Assembly (NCBI GenBank): GCA_036365455.1
Contig: JAWQUS010000030.1
Location: forward strand, 6,696,001-6,760,000
DNA: 64,000 bases
Origin: Macrosoma leucophasiata
Taxonomy: Eukaryota > Arthropoda > Insecta > Lepidoptera > Hedylidae
Reading direction: 5' to 3'
The translations under genes were made by a program, and so were the position numbers. The notes under the pieces are model-generated. The model had not been told where the DNA came from, made no database searches, and worked only from the letters and a program-made list of their open reading frames with translations. Shown piece by piece: positions 11,101 to 26,100 of the stretch (position 1 is its first letter; each line of letters starts with the position of its first letter).

Positions 11101-14100
11101 ATCAGGATTTGCCCATTTTTAGGGTTCCATGCCCTATTAAAAAGACTGCTGTCCGTCTCTCTGTCTGACACCAGGCTGTTACTCATGAACTGTGATGGCT
11201 AGAGAGTTAAAATTTTCACAGATGTGTGTTTCTGTGTTTCTGCCACTGCCTATACATGCTCTTAAACAAGGAACGTGATTTTTATGTTCGATATTAATAA
11301 TGGTTACAAGTAGACGCTTGAAATAATCACAGAATATTATGTAGTTGTATATTGACTTCAAAAATAAATAACTAAGATGAAAATAAATGAGGCTCCCATA
11401 CATTAAACGTTATTTTGTTGATTTTTTTTATAAATAATGGTCCGGAATCCTTCCTGCGCAAGTCCGACTCTCACTCGGCTGGTTTTTTAATGATTCACAA
11501 AGGTTTTTAAATTTTTATTATTATCTTTTATTAAAATCAATGTTAGCAATGCGTTAGTATCATTTTTACCCATATTATACAATTAACGTAATAATCATTG
11601 CATAATATTATTAAGTCACTGTGTAAAAATGATACTTCATTTAAAAGATCAGGACTTATGAAAAATATATTATCTATTATGCTTCTTTTTGCGTAGGTAT
11701 GCAATTTGGCAACTAGCAAAAATGAAAAACTTTTTTTCGTGAGAATGGAAATCTTAACTAAGCGAAACCACAACAGTACAATTATAAACATGATTTGCTG
11801 AATCCTTTAACAATCGAATTGGATATCCCATAAACGAAAATACCTTTACATAATTTACATTGTTTAGAGCTAAGCTATTGACACATTAGAACTAAGTATT
11901 TAGAAAATGTTAATTGATTACCCCATTATTTGGTTTTTACCGATAACTAATTGCCAGTGTTTGATAAATTCATTGAATTATAGATAAACGTTGCTAATCC
12001 AGCATTCGCTACAATCAGAACTCAAACGATTGGTTAGATAAAAAGAGTGGTTAAGCAACCTTCTAATATTTGTTGGAACGTATCAGCTGTATCCGGTATG
12101 CTTATTACTCTGATGTTATGAATGTCAATAGGTAGGTAGATGTCGAACCGGTGAAGCGAGAGGGGCCCACTTGCGCTTTTTAACGTTTACCTTATGTGGA
12201 CCTAATAGGATCTGCAGTCATTATATGGAGCAGTGATTCGTCAAATTACGATTGATCACTTTGAACTCTACATCAAACAAATAAAATCCTTATCCCACGT
12301 TTCTGTTTATAAGTAGCACATGGATTGACAAATTTAACATATTTTTCTTGAAACTTAAAAGCAAAAAAAAAAAAATTTGAGTCGGCACATATTTGCTCGG
12401 CGTCTGTGATCGATATTTTTGGTGGCTTACAAAAAATTGACACACACACGCGCACGCACACGCGCGCGCTCACACACACACACCCTAACACCCTATCCAA
12501 TAAAATACACAAATATGAAAATCGGAGAACTTAAAAAAAAAAAACAATTAACAATTATTCCCTATTTTTCTACCCTATAAATTGGAATTTTGTTTTAAAA
12601 TTTGGGAACAACTTCAAGGTATGCCCTTTCCAATAAAAAAAGAATTATCAAAATGGGACAGTAAAAAGTTATGCGTGGTCATAAATAAACAAAAATACGT
12701 TTTTTTCTTCGGTTAAAAAGGGCATGCTTCGATGGTTCGTATTAGTTCGTTAGGATCGGCATATCTGACGTTGCACACTGCCTACCCCGTAAGGGAGACT
12801 TGGCATGAAAATAATTGACATTATACATTTTTCCGTATTCGGGAGTTAGATTGTCGACGTCTAAGTATAACTAACGTCTGTTTACATAGTTAATATTTTG
12901 CTTAAAACGAATGTTTCATTAAATTTTTCGAAGAAGAAAGATTCGTTTTATTATTGTACTAGCTGTTGCCCGAGACCTTAATATAGACCTATTCGAAGTT
13001 ATAACTTGCCTGACACATAGACAGCAGACGACACAAATTCCAAAAATTGTTTTTTGTTTCTTTCTGTTACTCTTCTTTAATCGCCCCCTATCAGTTTTAC
13101 GGAAAAATATTGAATGTACAGACACTCGATTTTTACTGTCTTATTATATTAATAGATTTGTCATTATTCTAAAAAAACTCATATATTTTTTCATGGACAT
13201 CTTTAAAATAGATTGATGTGTTTCTTTTTATTTATACAAGAATAAGACCGTATTGCGTTGCATCCACATCGCTTTTGTTTTTAGAATTATTTGATATAAA
13301 CATAAAAAGGTTTTAGCATACTCACAATATTTTTTAAACTTGTCCAACGTAACTACATACTGTACAATACTGGGGTGCGCTAGAATAATTATGAAAGCCC
13401 TCCCCACTACGTTTCCAAAGTAGAAAAGCAGCCAATTTTTTAAAACATTTTTTTACTACTTTGTCGCTAATGTGTATGCTTCGATTTTTTGAAGCTTTGA
13501 AGTACTAAGGCTGAAATTCACAGACCGCACTACGACTTTACTTTGAGCAAAGTATGCTTCGAACTATCAGTAAAGTATAAGTTTTGACAGTTCTAAGCAT
13601 ACTTTGCTCAAAGTAAAGTCGTAGTGCGGTCTATGAATCTCACCATTAGATTCCCTGAGTTAAGCTGCGGACGAACGGACGGACGGACGTATCGAAATTG
13701 TAAGGATGATGAAATGGCTTAACTTACAAGGAAGTTAAGCCATTTCATCACTACGAGAATCATTGTTTAATAAAAAAAGTTATGCGACAGGCATGTGCTA
13801 ATGTACTAATCGGATTTATCAATCATTCATTCAACAGCGGGGAGATGAGGCGCAAGGATTTCTCAATTATGTATTTTGTCGTTATTGCTGAGCCAGAAAC
13901 CGTCAGTTTTGGCGACAAAGTCGCTAAATTGGCGACCTTTTGGGTGATGTCGAAATATTCCAGTGGATTCTTTGACCAAATCCACTTGGATTTGGTCAAA
14001 GAATCCACGTTAGTAAAATTGGTTATTCCCCGATTTGAACTAGTCCCCGGCTTCTCCCCGGGCAAATTGGGAAATTCTCCACTGATTGGCAGCGCTGACC

Positions 14101-17100
14101 ACGAGTAGCCCACTTTAAGCCCCCAAGGTAGTTTTGACTTACAAATAAATACTCTGTTATACATTTTTTATACCAAATTAGTTTCTTAATTTAATACTAT
14201 CGAGGGCAAATGAAGAAAATATTCTTTGTGTCAGCTATACTTAATTATTAATATAATTATTAATTAATGTAACTTTTCTAATTTTCTCGATTCCGTCGCT
14301 CTGTTGGCTAATTTCAGAATTTCAACGAATCTCGTTGGCGTTGAAGGTAAAAATAATAAATGAATATAAATTAATTTAGCATCCGTTATCCGTCACGAAC
14401 AAAATGGACTTAGCATTGACCTATAAATTGTTTCTTTTTATAAGGCTTGCATTGCCTTTTAAAGTATCTGTCCATAATTAAATTATTACATTCAGTTTAA
14501 AGCTATTCGTGTTGCTTCGATTTTTTGCATAGAGCAACACGGGCCACCACCCGCGGCGGACCGGAGGGGAGTAGCCATATGCAGGCTTTCCCCTCTGTCA
14601 AAGTACAAGCACAAGTGTTCCCATGCCTGTCGCCCAGATGTTTAAATGTGTACGTGAAATTGTTGGTTTATGTATTTTGTCAATGTCAAGGTGTGTGTTT
14701 CGTAGTAATAGACGATATTTGTGTGTGTGTATCACACGTATTTCCCCCCGAAAAAAATCACAGACTGTTTTGCATCGGTGTAGCGGTGTGTAGGTAATAA
14801 ACGCTATGGCTACTCCCCACCGGTCCGCCGCGGCCGGTGGCCCGTGTAGCTCTATGTTTTTTTCTATGATTAATTCATCTATTGCAGTGATGTCCTTTAA
14901 TTATCATTGTTAATTGTTTTATTGTTATTATTTATTTATATTTGGTTTATTTTAGATAATTAAGTGAAACAAATCGACTGAAGATGTAGCAATTAATTAT
15001 GTATGATCTCCAATACGTTCACCTATTGTATATCTCATAAAATTTACCTACGTATGAATATTTATGTAATATTTAATATTATAGTTTTTCCATACATGTG
15101 TCAAAATCTTTGCTATTTAAATAAAACTCGTTGAACTGGAAATCAAGATAGTAACCAGTTCTAGTTTAAGAAAAGGAATATACCCGTAATTGCAAAAAAC
15201 CTCGTAATATGTTATCCCAATAAATATATCGCACACATTCATTAAATGGGTACCTAAAACATATTAAAATGCATCGTACAGACACAATACGGTACAATAA
15301 TGGTCATGGTGGAATCTAAGTAAGGTGTGTCTAAGAATTTGTTTAGATTCAGTTACCCTAAAAACTTCGGAATAGAGACAGTAGCGATGGTAACTCTAAT
15401 CGAGATAACCAATACAATATACAAAACGAGATCGTAGGAACACGCCGAGAATTCAATGCGCGTCAGTATCAAAACAAAAGAGCATGTTTGTTTGGTTGTG
15501 TGCGCGTTTTATTTTCGTTTGTGTGCGTGTAGTGTGTAAAGTGTGTCGCGTGCTCGCATCCTGTTTGGCTGTGACGACACATCGCACGAGGCGACGTTAC
15601 CCGAATACTCCTATTCCATTGGTCGCTGTTATCTCTTCGGCTAACGCGTGATAGAATTTCTCCTCCACTCGCAAACGGAACTAATCGTGTCCGATATGTA
15701 ATCGATGTTCAGATTTATGAGTATTGCAACAAGAGCGGTGCCGGTGCTCCATTGTAAGTTGTAACGCACTCCACGTTAACTTCAGTTACACGTTGCGCAT
15801 CTTAAAACTTGCCAAATCCTGGTAGAGTTTTGCTAGTTTCAATATTTGTGCATTTACTACCAAGCTGTCTGTTTTTTTTTCTTTCGCGAATTCCTTTCAT
15901 CTTTTATTGCTTGTATTACCAGCGTTGGAATGGTAGGTACTTATTTCTATACTTATTTACTTTAAATCTCAGTGTATCGTACACAAAAATAATAAAATAA
16001 GATATTTATATAGCAATATAATATATGTATAAAAAAATACTATGGGCAGAATAATTTTAATTAATTTATTTATTATGATCGAAGTAATATTACATATGTG
16101 CGAAAATGTTTTAATAGCCAGTGTCAATTGTCCATTAGTAGCATTAAAATATTTAATTCTGGTGGTATAATCAGAAATCAAACCGATTACAATACGAAAA
16201 ATAACATAAACATTAGTTATGACGTCAATCGATAAGATCTATTACAAAGATTAATTCTATACAATTAACATAATAATATTGTCTGTCTAGAATTCAAGCA
16301 AAACCAATAAATCTAGCAAACAACTTGTTCTTGTATTTTATTAATTGAATGATTTCTAGATTTGGATAATTTCGTTTTATAGGTAGTATGTGATTTTTTA
16401 AAGATATTTTTTGTTAGCCATTCAACAGACAAATATGCCAACCATTTATATTAGTTTTCAATTTTTCCGACAAGAAAATTGCCACTCAGTAAATTTTGAG
16501 CACATGTATTAGAATTATGGGCCGCGTGGGCTTCTTTAATGTTTGGCAATTTTTTTCACTCACTCTTCGAGGATGCTAATCGCATACATACCTAGTAATA
16601 GTATGTGCATTGTATGGAACACCAACGTAAATACGTTCAATGTTACTGGAGGCGATTAATTTTAAAGGCTATTCAATTATAGATTTTGTAATATGCTTGC
16701 TGTCATTTTTATCGCGCATTATAAGATTGTAACGCAAGTTTTCGACAAAATTCAGATATAAGAATAATAATATATTATTATATTATATTTGAAGATTTGA
16801 AGTGCTACTGCACTTCAAAATATGACATTTTTCTGAATTTTGAATACGAGATAAAGGCGATTCTTGAGACACTTTAAAAACAAATATAGGGGGCAATTTA
16901 ACTCATCATTACGAACAACTTTTACTACGTTACGAGTTCAACTCTAACATCCCGAAGAATCAGGTGCTTCATACAAAATATTCATTGCCGCCATTTTTAT
17001 TCCGGTAAGGTAAACATATTTTAAATACATACCAGGAAATGTTCTTTAGGTTGTGAAATTAGATAATATTTCAAAGACGTTACTCCTCGTACCATTAGTT

Positions 17101-20100
17101 TTATGTTCATTAAAAATATGTTTTAGTATGGGTGTAAATTTAGCAAAAAAAAATACTATAGTAAGCATCATATATTATATATGTCTGTCGTATCATGTGT
17201 GACTCCGTAATTTATGTTGCAGAGGCATCAAACTTATGCCTCACATACGGCAACGCGTCTGCTTTTTGGTTTTTGTGAGATGTCTTACTATTGAAAGGAG
17301 TATTCGCTTATCCTCTATGTTAAACTGCTTGCTTGTTTGCCATCTTTGAAACAAAAAAATCTTGATAAGTACTTAATTATAAAGGAATTTGTTAGATTCA
17401 TCAATAAACGGAATGAAAAAGTGTATAATATAAATTAATTGAATTAATTGAAATGATTATATTTATATGTATAATACATATAAATATAATCATCTTTAAA
17501 ATTAAAAACATATATAAATATAGCAACAGTTGTTACACAGTGTTTTATTTAGGGCGTCCGCCAAAAAGTGGAACACTATTGTTCCTTCTAAGTTTGCTAA
17601 ACAGCTGATGCAATAGATGTAACTGTACAACCGCTAATTCTCTGAACCATTTGCACGTCCTCCAAAATAAAATGAGATCCAACATAACATATTATTATAT
17701 CATGTCGCTATTAATTGGACAAAGCTTATTCCGTATATTTTAATTCAACAAATTGTGATAAAATTGTAATAGTAGGTACTTTGTTTAACAAGTAAATCAA
17801 GTAACAAATTCTCAATAAGTAGGTATCTGAGTAAAATTAACTATTAAGATAAATTGTTGTAAGGAAAACCGTGACGTTTATTTCTAAAACTTACAATTTT
17901 GGGATACATTGTTTCTTGTTGTACTTATTATTAACATTTCCCAAAGTCCAACCAGGAAAAAAACGCAAACAAATAAGTTCATCAAGCGTAAACGAGTTAG
18001 TCTAAAGCGGGAGAATCCAATGGGGTTTTTTGTTCAAATCTAAAACAGTGGACTACACTTAAGGAAATTTACACCCGCTTTGTTTTAATTAGCCGTGAGA
18101 AAATTAGATTGTCACTAGGATCATACTGCAAATCAATGAGTGCTTCTGACTTGAGTACACATTAAGGCTTACAACTATACAAAACATTCGTGTTTAAGAT
18201 AGCCGTTTTACATGCAACAAAAATTTTAGCACGTTACCTACTCACCTAATTGATTCGTCAACAATAACATAATTATTCGAACAAAAAACTGTGGGATCAA
18301 AACGGATGTTATGAATATACCTAAAGTCAACACGAATATAAAAATATAGCAATGATATTAACGATGGTTGTGTTTTTATTATAACTTTTCATGTTTGTAG
18401 CGGCATCAGTGTCGGCGTTTCGCGCGCGCCGTATTTTTTAGAAAGTCGCATCCGGCTGCGTTGTGCTAGGCGGAGCACTTCCGTGTGTACCGTGCGGATG
18501 TAGGCCCTGATCGAGGCCCACCTAATTACTATACACATTATATTATTTATCATTTAAATTGAATTCTTCATCTTCCGAAATGTTTATTTTTTTGTTGATC
18601 TTTTGAATCTCCAAACTAAATCCGTTATCCGCTTGTGTATTGTATTCCGCGTATTTTTATCAAAGTGTTTGTATAAAGAACATCTCTCATGTTGAAGTTT
18701 AGGGAAAACGTAAACTTTAATACGTATCTTGAATGAGTTTGTTTTACTATTTTCACGTGTATTTTTTAGTTTTGTTTTAGGTATAGAATCCTTTAAAAAT
18801 TCACCGTTGTTATTGTGAGAAATATCATGTTCTAAACATAAAAGCTTCCCTTAGGACTTTGCCGAGATTATATAGCATGGAAATTTAAATTGCCATGTAT
18901 ACTGCCGGAATAAAATGCAGATCCACAATCGGGTTTTGAAATTAATATTCCTTAATTAATATAATATCGTAGAAAATTGGTCCAATGCAAAGTATTGACT
19001 ACATTTAGTTGCAGTAATAATCTCGAAAATTAAAAAAATATATATTGTTTCCGTAATAAATGAGGTTAATGGTGTAATGTACCTAGAAGAATGGTACTCA
19101 TACCCGAATATCTATAGTATAAACGTCTATGTATATGAATGAGTTAAAATGCTACTATACTACTATAATCGGTGACTCGAAATTCGAGATACCGATATCG
19201 CATCACGTTCGAGTGTGCAACTGGTACTGTTTCGATGAGAATTTATGCAAATGCAACTAGTTGTAAAAACCTGCTTTCTAGATAGACATAAAATTTTCAA
19301 TCGCCACGCACTGAACAATTATTTGATTTATAACTATTATAATTATTACGCACTGAACAATTGTTTGCTACATCCTTATTAAGTCAAATCTCTAACCAGC
19401 ATCTCCGAGCGGTGACATTTTCACTTTTATTAGGCTTTAGTTGATCCTACATTTAATAAAGTTTTTTGTCTCGCGCATTTTAATATGCCGATGACATTAT
19501 CATCGACGTCAATATGTTCATGTATATGTATGCTTGGCAAAAGTTGTAATTTACAATCAGATTTCGATCTCGGATTCTCGGCCAAGTTGAGTGAACGCTA
19601 GTTCCAACACGGATGTTGTCGTGACTAAGGAGTAAATTTAGTTTCCTTCAATACCGATAACTACTTCGAGATAAGCCGCGAACATGGGAACACGTTGAGT
19701 TATGGCACACTTATCAGACTTTGAAAAGTTGCATGTGAATGAAAATGCTGTTGTCATTTTTGTAAATAATGAATTATAACCGGTATGATCAAGAGTTGCG
19801 CATACGCTAAAGGTCAATGATCAACTGTAGATCCGCTTCGCCGCCCTCATGACCCTGTCCTGAGCAGGCGCCGCTTGTTTGGCATTAAATAAAATTTGCT
19901 TATTATACGTGCATAGTTTAATATATATATACACAGTAGTGATAGATAACCCATATTCATCGGAGATTTTAAATTACGCAAGTTGAAGGCCCCGTAGTGT
20001 ACGTCAATAGCGCCCTTTATATTATAGTGTTTTTTTTTGCATATCGGTATACATTTGTATACGCAGATGTATTTGTTACGCTGTCTATCATTTATATTTT

Positions 20101-23100
20101 AACTATCTACGTATAATTACGTCGATACGCATCGAAGATTCGTTTAGTTTCGACAATTTATTTAAATGACTTAATATGAAACTTATACGCTTGAATGGTA
20201 TTAATTAAAAAAAAACGTTCATGCCTATGGTAGATACTTAATTATCCATTGGTATTAGAGTGCTTTCTTACTGCACAATATGGAGATAATTGAGTGAGAG
20301 CGTGATACCTTTCGGCTGATTTAGATGGTTATATAATGATCATTAACCAATTTCATGGGCCATCTTTGACTGACTTGACATCAATCCACATTGTGGTCAA
20401 TGTCAACCGTGTTTGGTCAAAAAAACTTTTTGTGCGCCGTTACAGCGCCATCAGTAAATCCTTTTCTATTCGCTCATTTGTTTGATTATTTTGGCTCAGT
20501 ACCTTCTGATATGATCAAAGCAGAAATAAAAAAATATATATTCTTAAAAAAAATGTTACGTTTATACGTATAACACACACACTATAATAATACTCTACGG
20601 TCGCACGAGTATAAAATTGAAACATTTGATGAATTAGGATCCACTTTCACCACCTCGAATAACCACATCTGGGCAATGACTAATGTGATATACCATTGTT
20701 TCAGAAATATGTGGAGTCATCACTTGGTTGGGCGGGCGAGCGCGGCGAGGACTCTTCCTACGACTCGGAGTGTGACGACGACGGCGGTCACCGCGCGGCT
20801 TCGCGGACACCGTCCGACACCCTTGCGGCGGAGTTCGCCGAATACGTCACCCTAGCGCCACCTCCGCAGCAGCTCAATCAGGTAAAATTAACCTTACGCA
20901 TTTAAAAAGCTACTGGGAACATGTCTCGAGCGCGACGACGATGGCGGTCACCAATGTCCTTGCAGAATGCTGAATGCTTTACTCTAGCGCCACCTCCGCA
21001 GCAACTCTATCACGTAAACTAACTCTCACAGACGCTAAAACACATTTTAAAATGTACGGTGCGGCGAGAATTCTAGCGACGCCGACCAAGCTGCCAATCG
21101 GAATGTCTCGCTGACTCCATCGGATATCCTAGCGACAGAATTCGCCGAATACGTCAGCGCCTCTTCCGCAGCAGCTCAGTCAGGTAAACTTAGGTACTAT
21201 CATACACCTTGAAATGCACTTAAACATGCGTAGCGAGGATATACCGAAAACCACGGGGTGATCACAAGCCTCTCAAGCTCACATAAAACAATTTTATGTA
21301 AAATGAATCTCAAAGCCTCATACATTCACATTCGTCGGTAACTTTAGCTACACTCGAGTGTTTAGACGACGGAAGTGTTCGTCATGAAAGCCTTTCATGA
21401 AATTCAGCGAATACATCAACTTAATCTGGTAAACCCACTCTCATACTCGTTTTTTCGTGCGAAACGCAAGAAAAAATAATGCGCCACGAGTAGGGATCCT
21501 AGGGACGGTGCTGTCACCACGCTGTCTCGCAGACACAGTTTGATGTCCGTGCTTGAACGTAGCTAAAGTTATGATGGGTAACCATCGAGTATCCTTGACG
21601 TGGAGTTCGCTCTAGCGCCATTTTCTCTGCATTAGGTAAAGGAGATGTTGCAAGCTCGGCTCTGGTTCGTACATGTCCTCAAAAAATGGGTAAATTAAAG
21701 AAGAATCCGAAAAAAATACAATTAATTTATTTTGGAGTAACAACCACATTTAATTCAAACGATTTTAATTATTTTCAACCATGTTCAACATGGCGGCGAG
21801 ACAGCCGACGCTTAGTCCCTATGTAGATAAAACAAAACGAATGCTATCTGTATCTTACTAGTGCATCACACATTATAAAAAAAAAAAACAATTTATCGAA
21901 TCGATCAAATTAAAGAAATTCCGATGAATTTTTTCAAATGGAAATCGATTACTGTTGTTTTGTCACATAAAATCGATTTTGATAGTATTTAGAAAATATA
22001 TAAAATCTAAAAAAAATTAAAAAAATGAAAATGTCAAAATGACATCGCCCGCCATAGTCGCCAAGTTGGTTTTGAGTTGCAATTCTTACTGCAAATAATG
22101 TTTTGTAACTGCAAACAAAGCTAAATAAGTGAAACTATGCAGTAAAAAAGATTAATGATTTTGCCAGTTAATGATATTGTGTACAATCCATGGCCGGAGG
22201 TCCATAAATTGTTGCAAGATCTCCTTTACTGTTCTTTTTTCTTCCAATGGACATATGTTGGCGGCTCGTCTAGAGATCTAATACGCGTAAAAACGCATTT
22301 AAAACCGGCGTTGAGGGTTTAAGGCCCCGTTTCTTTGAGTTCACCGAATAGGTCATCCTAGCGCCACCCCCGCGGCAACTCAATCAATCCAAAATAAAGG
22401 TATACTTACCCTAATAGGCGGTGACTATGTTCGACATTAGAGTGTGTCTACGGCCGTCACTGTCGAATGCCTTCGAGAGTGCTGCTCTCTGCATCTGTTA
22501 CATCAGAGTAAACGTATTTACAAACAAGTAGATACATAATTGATGAAGACATTCAGGCATCCATAAAAAAGTTACATTATCCCAATGACCGCGCTACCTT
22601 CCTTACCGATCATCATCCCGAGAAACTCGAGGCATAGTTTCCGTTGCCTTGATGTCGATAAAATGTTGAAATGTAGATATAGAAATTCATCGATGAACTC
22701 TTTTCTTTTTCAATTGAAAAGTTAGATGTAAATCATTATCTTCGGTCGGCCATGTTAAAAACAACTCCTAGATTGTATTGGAACTTCAGGAACCAACAAC
22801 ACATTAATAATCTGTCGTTAAATTGATAAATTCAGTGTAAAGTTGCTGTACCGGTAAGATGGTAATGTAGGCACAGAATATGTAGGACCATAAAACTTTA
22901 GGTCTTGTTAAAAGTAAATATCTCTCGTCCATTGAAGATTCTAGTTTAAAGTAGTTACTTGCCATCAACGTAAATTGTCAATATCTGCTTATTTTTTAAA
23001 ATATATATTATACTAGCTGACCCGGCAAACTTCGTATTGCCTTACAATGAAATAATGTGTCAAAGGTTTGATATTGTATAGGAAAATGAAATATGTATGA

Positions 23101-26100
23101 AATATGTATGTAAGGAAAGATTTGACAAATCGGGCAGGACTTCAGTAGCTCAATTGGAAGAGCGGCTGGACTAGATTCCCAGTAGGCCGCGAGTTCGAGT
23201 CTCGCCTGAAGTCAAATTTTCTTTCCATTTTTCTTTAAAATAAAATAAAGTATGTATGTACCATTTTGTTCGATAACCTTTTGCCATCTTGTAGGTAGGG
23301 ACATGATCCCATTGCTATAAAAATTTTGGGACTTCTCATCAAAATACCGCGACAAGTGGATTTGGCAGTCCTCTCGTGATGTTAACCTAACATTGCATAA
23401 AGAATTCTGAAGAGACCGAATCAGGTGGAAATCCGAAGGTGCAAGGTCAGGACTAAACGGCGGATGCATTAACACCTCCCAGCCAAACTCTCTTAATTTT
23501 TGCTGAGTGGCTATAGATGAGTGAGGTCTAGCGTTATCATGATGAAACACCACACCCCTTCTGTTGATCAATTCCGACGGCTTTCTCTCAACTTCTTGCT
23601 TTAATCTCATCAGTTGTTCGCAGTAGAGTTCAGAATCGATAGTCCTGCCTGGTGGTAATAGCTCATAATGAATAATGCCCTTCCAATCCCACCAAACACA
23701 CAACATCACCTTATTGCGAGTTAACCCGGGTTTCGCCACAGTCTGTGAAGCCTGACCGGCCTTTGACCACGACCTTTTTCGCACGTTCTTGTCGTACGTG
23801 ATCCACTTTTCATCACCAGTTATCAGCTTCTTCAAAAATGATTCGGTTTCATTACGTCGTAATAAATAATCACAAATGAGTACACGGTTCATTAGGTTTC
23901 TTTCAGTGAGCTCGTGAGGTACCCAAATATCGAGCTTTTTTTTGTACCCAGCTTTTTTCAAATGCGCCAAAATTGTTTTGTGATCAATTCTCAGTTCTTC
24001 AGCTACGTCGTAACTACTGATATGTCGATCTTGCTCCACTTTTTCAAAAATGGCATCCATTTTATCCGTATTACGGGCGACCAGAGCGAGGTGCATCTTT
24101 GACATCAAAATTTCCGGATTGAAAACGCTTAAACCAAATTTGTGCTACTCTCACAGACACTGCACTAGGTCCATAAACATCGCAATTTTTTTCGCGGCTT
24201 GCGTTGCATTTTTACCTTTTTGTAGTAAAATTTTAAAATGTATCGAATTTCTTCATTAGATTCACTCATCTTGACAGTACGAAAAACAAATGAAAATCAC
24301 ACATTTGCCTAATTTGAATTTGGAATTATGTTCTTTAAAATTTTAACTTTATGATACCAAAACCAGCCAGATACAAATACTACAGCCAAAGAGATTTTAT
24401 TACAAGTTCATACATACTATAATGCGAAAATACTTTTTCCCCAACCTATTATACAATGTACAGACACCCGGATTTTACTGTTTTATTATATGTATAGATG
24501 AGCGCAAGGGTGCAAGTGAAAGTTGTTCACCTCCATTCAACAACTAGAAAAGAGGCATGTTTCGAACGACTGAATAGATTTTCTGGAAATGGCACTTTAA
24601 ACTCCTCATTGAAAAAAAATTCAGTAATTCGGTAACAACATTGCCCCAAGTTGATTTGAAACGGATATTTGTTGCTTTTCGCGATAAGGATTAAAATTGT
24701 CATTCCTTGCCAGTCATTGACTATAAATCAACATGCAACTTAATTAGGTAAACTAGCGCTTATACATAAAGATGACAATGTCTTGTACTCACAAGCAGTA
24801 AAAACTGCCTGGCACATTCTTCATCCAGACTAGAGTAGTTTCTATGCAAAGATGTTAAAAGAGTTAGGTAGACAATACGACTTGTAGGTGCCAAGACACG
24901 TGCCACCCGACAAGAGATACAATAACATATTATACATTAGAGTGTGACGAATGGGAACATTGCGTTCGGCAGATACCCTTCAGATTCAGAGTCAAGTCAT
25001 CATCATATTAATGTTACCCACACCTCATTAGTAGTAATAGGTAAAGCTCATGCAATAAAAAAGCAAATATCTATTGACGTTGTTTATTTACATGGATTCA
25101 ATATAAAAGCCAATCACCTCTTGGAAAAAATAATTGCAGATGATCTTTTACTACATAGGTAGCCAAAACGAGCGATGAACTCTGTTAAAAAATCCAATGA
25201 CGTTATCTATATTAAATTGCCCAATTTTAATATAAAGTTATAGTGTATTAAATTAAAACGATACCTTATTTGCAGTCATGTAAATTGGCATCACGCCAAC
25301 CTGTAATCTGGTGAAACCGTCGCGTGGACCATGTCCCCAAACAGAGACTTTGAACGTTAGATATCATGTGAAGAAGATATAGATTAGATTAATGGTTATT
25401 ATTTCAAACTAGCTGTGCCTCCCAGTTTTACCGGAAATTTCGAATTGTTTCTAATAACGTTACCATATTATCAACTCGAGCTCTCGAACGCAGGTCCGTT
25501 TACATAAGATCTCAAGAGCCTATTGCCAAGTTGATACAGTTTATTAATACGGGTCTAAGCATATTCACTTCTCTGGTCCTGGGCAATTAAATAAAGACAT
25601 CCTCATAAATGTGGCTATCTTTAATAGTTAAAGGTACGTCCCTTAGATAGAGAATGAGCGTGGTAGCGAAGGGAAGCTTGGAAATTTGGCTGTCTCACAA
25701 GAAAGGAAGCATTTTTATCGGATATGATGGTGCTAATCATGTTTTATTTTATCGTAGCGAACTGTGCGCGCCCAATGTATTTTGTAACAACCTGGCGATT
25801 GTGTCGCGCAAAATAAACCAGTATTGAATAACAATAGTCACACGTCACTTTATACGTTTCATTACGTCACCTGCTGCTCAATAAGCGTTGAGTGGTGAAA
25901 TGATTGCAACTTTTGAGTTGTGGTCAAACGTCCGCTTGATACCTTGATAAATATTTTTTTTGTTGATATTAATAACCATACCTTATAAATATATTCGTTT
26001 GAAAAAAAAATACATTGAATGTGTCCATAATTAGGTAGGTACCTAAAGGACGAGGACGAGGTGATAAAAAAATATCTACTTACTTGCCCAACTTCATTCA

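Larger units (their letters stand above)
5362..20704. other. first intron of Regnase: repeats and unannotated AT-rich DNA
   Basis: Apart from the entries given separately (Helitron-like repeats, SINE fold-back, hAT-type MITE, palindromes, alternative first exon, a short open frame near 9.3 kb), I see no coding exon here. GC-richer islands at 10800-10930, 15480-15720 and 18390-18520 might be further promoters or old repeats; none has a convincing ATG plus donor. The stretches 10115-12420, 14860-17200 and 18530-20380 show nothing I can support. Confidence 0.5.
23013..24500 (-). mobile_element. Helitron-like repeat split by a SINE and a mariner
   Basis: The left part starts CTAGCTGACCCGGCAAACTT (the element's 3' end read backwards). 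The matching other end, TGTACAGACACCCGGATTTT, appears only at about 24457, after the SINE and the mariner. The layout indicates insertion of the younger elements into an older Helitron-like copy. Confidence 0.55.

Noticed and set aside
13782..14164. Opposed frames of 108 and 113 codons
   Set aside because: They overlap a perfect palindrome, which makes both strands open together; no protein similarity seen.
18390..18520. GC-rich block as another Regnase first exon
   Set aside because: No ATG followed by a phase-0 donor was found, and the sequence resembles a dispersed repeat.
23138..23213. Cloverleaf-like sequence that could be a tRNA gene
   Set aside because: The anticodon stem is mismatched, the same head recurs with a common tail in at least four places, and two of those are fold-backs; a SINE explains it better.
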